From Aquabacter sp. (GTDB lineage Bacteria; Pseudomonadota; Alphaproteobacteria; Rhizobiales; Xanthobacteraceae), in contig JASBUY010000070.1 in assembly GCA_030147645.1 (NCBI GenBank), forward strand, positions 1 to 6,167: a stretch of 6,167 nt of DNA, given 5' to 3'. Below, piece by piece: positions 5,667-6,167 of this stretch. The notes under the pieces were generated by a model. It saw only the letters and a program-made list of their open reading frames with translations. It did no database searches and was not told where the DNA came from. Both the position numbers and the translations under genes were made by a program. Numbering within the stretch: the stretch's first letter is position 1; each line of letters begins with the position of its first letter.

Positions 5667-6167
5667 TCACAGCAGGACAGGCATCCAGCTGATGGGTGTA
5701 TAGGCGTAGCCCGACCCGTCCTTGCTCACATAGGCGGCGGCGGGGAAGGGGAAATGATAGCCGGCGACCATCATGCGGTCGGCCGAGGCCATGTCATAGA
5801 CCCGCCGGCGCGTCTCCTCGGCCTTGGCCGCGTCCATGTCGAACATGACGTGCCAGCCGGGATTGCGCAGGAAGAGGGACGGCAGGTTGGTCACGTCCGA
5901 CTGCACGAACAGTGTCTTGTCGCCCGAGGCGAGGCGGAACGAGGTGTGGCCGGGCGTATGGCCGGTGGTGGCGACCGGGGTGAGGCCGGGCACGACTTCC
6001 TTGTCCCACCCGTAACGCTCCACCTTGCCCTCGAACGGCTTGAAGACGCGCCGCACGTTCTGGAAAGCTGCCTTCATGGCTTCGGGGGCGCGGCTCATAT
6101 TGCCGTCGTCCATCCAGAAGGCCCATTCCGCCTCCGGCACCATTACCTGCGCATTGGGGAAGGCGGG
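5667..6167 (-). CDS. Metallo-beta-lactamase-fold hydrolase, C-terminal part, cut by window edge
   Basis: The last 166 residues of an MBL-fold metallohydrolase are present; the frame is still open at the right edge, so the true start is outside. An internal Met at 6143 should not be taken as the start, because the reading FPNAQVMVPEAEWAFW across it is typical mid-protein sequence for this family. Counting from the edge, metal-binding motifs of the second half are visible: GHTPGHT (69-75, with His74 as ligand), SDV with Asp91 as bridging ligand, and GYHFPFPA with His138. The N-terminal HxHxDH motif would lie upstream. Such proteins often have about 300 residues and hydrolyse ester-like bonds; many are exported. 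Whether this one has a Sec or Tat signal cannot be seen, and the substrate is unknown. It is convergent with the permease gene. Confidence 0.9.
   Translation of the reverse strand, partial: PAFPNAQVMVPEAEWAFWMDDGNMSRAPEAMKAAFQNVRRVFKPFEGKVERYGWDKEVVPGLTPVATTGHTPGHTSFRLASGDKTLFVQSDVTNLPSLFLRNPGWHVMFDMDAAKAEETRRRVYDMASADRMMVAGYHFPFPAAAYVSKDGSGYAYTPISWMPVLL

Noticed and set aside
1..6167. CRISPR array, insertion sequence, tRNA, riboswitch or defence system
   Set aside because: I saw no regularly spaced repeats, no terminal inverted repeats with a transposase, no tRNA-like cloverleaf, and no defence-type domains. Nearly all the window is accounted for by ordinary genes.

Overview
The window reads as chromosomal DNA from a GC-rich alphaproteobacterium, most likely Hyphomicrobiales (Rhizobiales). 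The basis is the strongly GC-rich codon use in every gene, the gene order nagZ-scpA-scpB-...-tatA-tatB that is familiar from that order, and the TatA/TatB sequence style. A Xanthobacter/Azorhizobium-like genus is only a guess. No mobile element, phage gene, CRISPR array, tRNA or rRNA is visible.

Layout: (1) Positions 1-4123 hold one minus-strand, operon-like run, read from right to left. It is nagZ (peptidoglycan recycling), scpA and scpB (chromosome segregation with SMC), an FbpC/PotA-type ABC transporter ATPase, tatA, and the first 49 codons of tatB, which leaves the window at its left edge. scpA/scpB and scpB/ABC overlap by 4 nt (GTGA and ATGA), nagZ and scpA are 8 nt apart, and tatA follows a 73-nt gap that may hold its own promoter. 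(2) A divergent intergenic region at 4124-4277 has candidate promoters on both strands and a tandem 9-nt repeat. (3) Positions 4278-5627 on the plus strand hold a 12-TM APC-superfamily permease. (4) A perfect 11-bp GC hairpin at 5634-5660 lies between convergent genes. (5) Positions 5667-6167 on the minus strand hold the C-terminal part of a metallo-beta-lactamase-fold hydrolase whose N-terminus is beyond the right edge.

Functionally, the left operon is a housekeeping cluster for cell wall turnover, chromosome condensation and Tat export. The one element that does not fit is the orphan ABC ATPase translationally coupled to scpB, with no permease or binding protein nearby. The permease and the hydrolase look like independent accessory genes. 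I found no convincing new biological system. The most useful leads are the ABC ATPase in this cluster, the possible internal tat promoter, and the control elements in the two intergenic regions.
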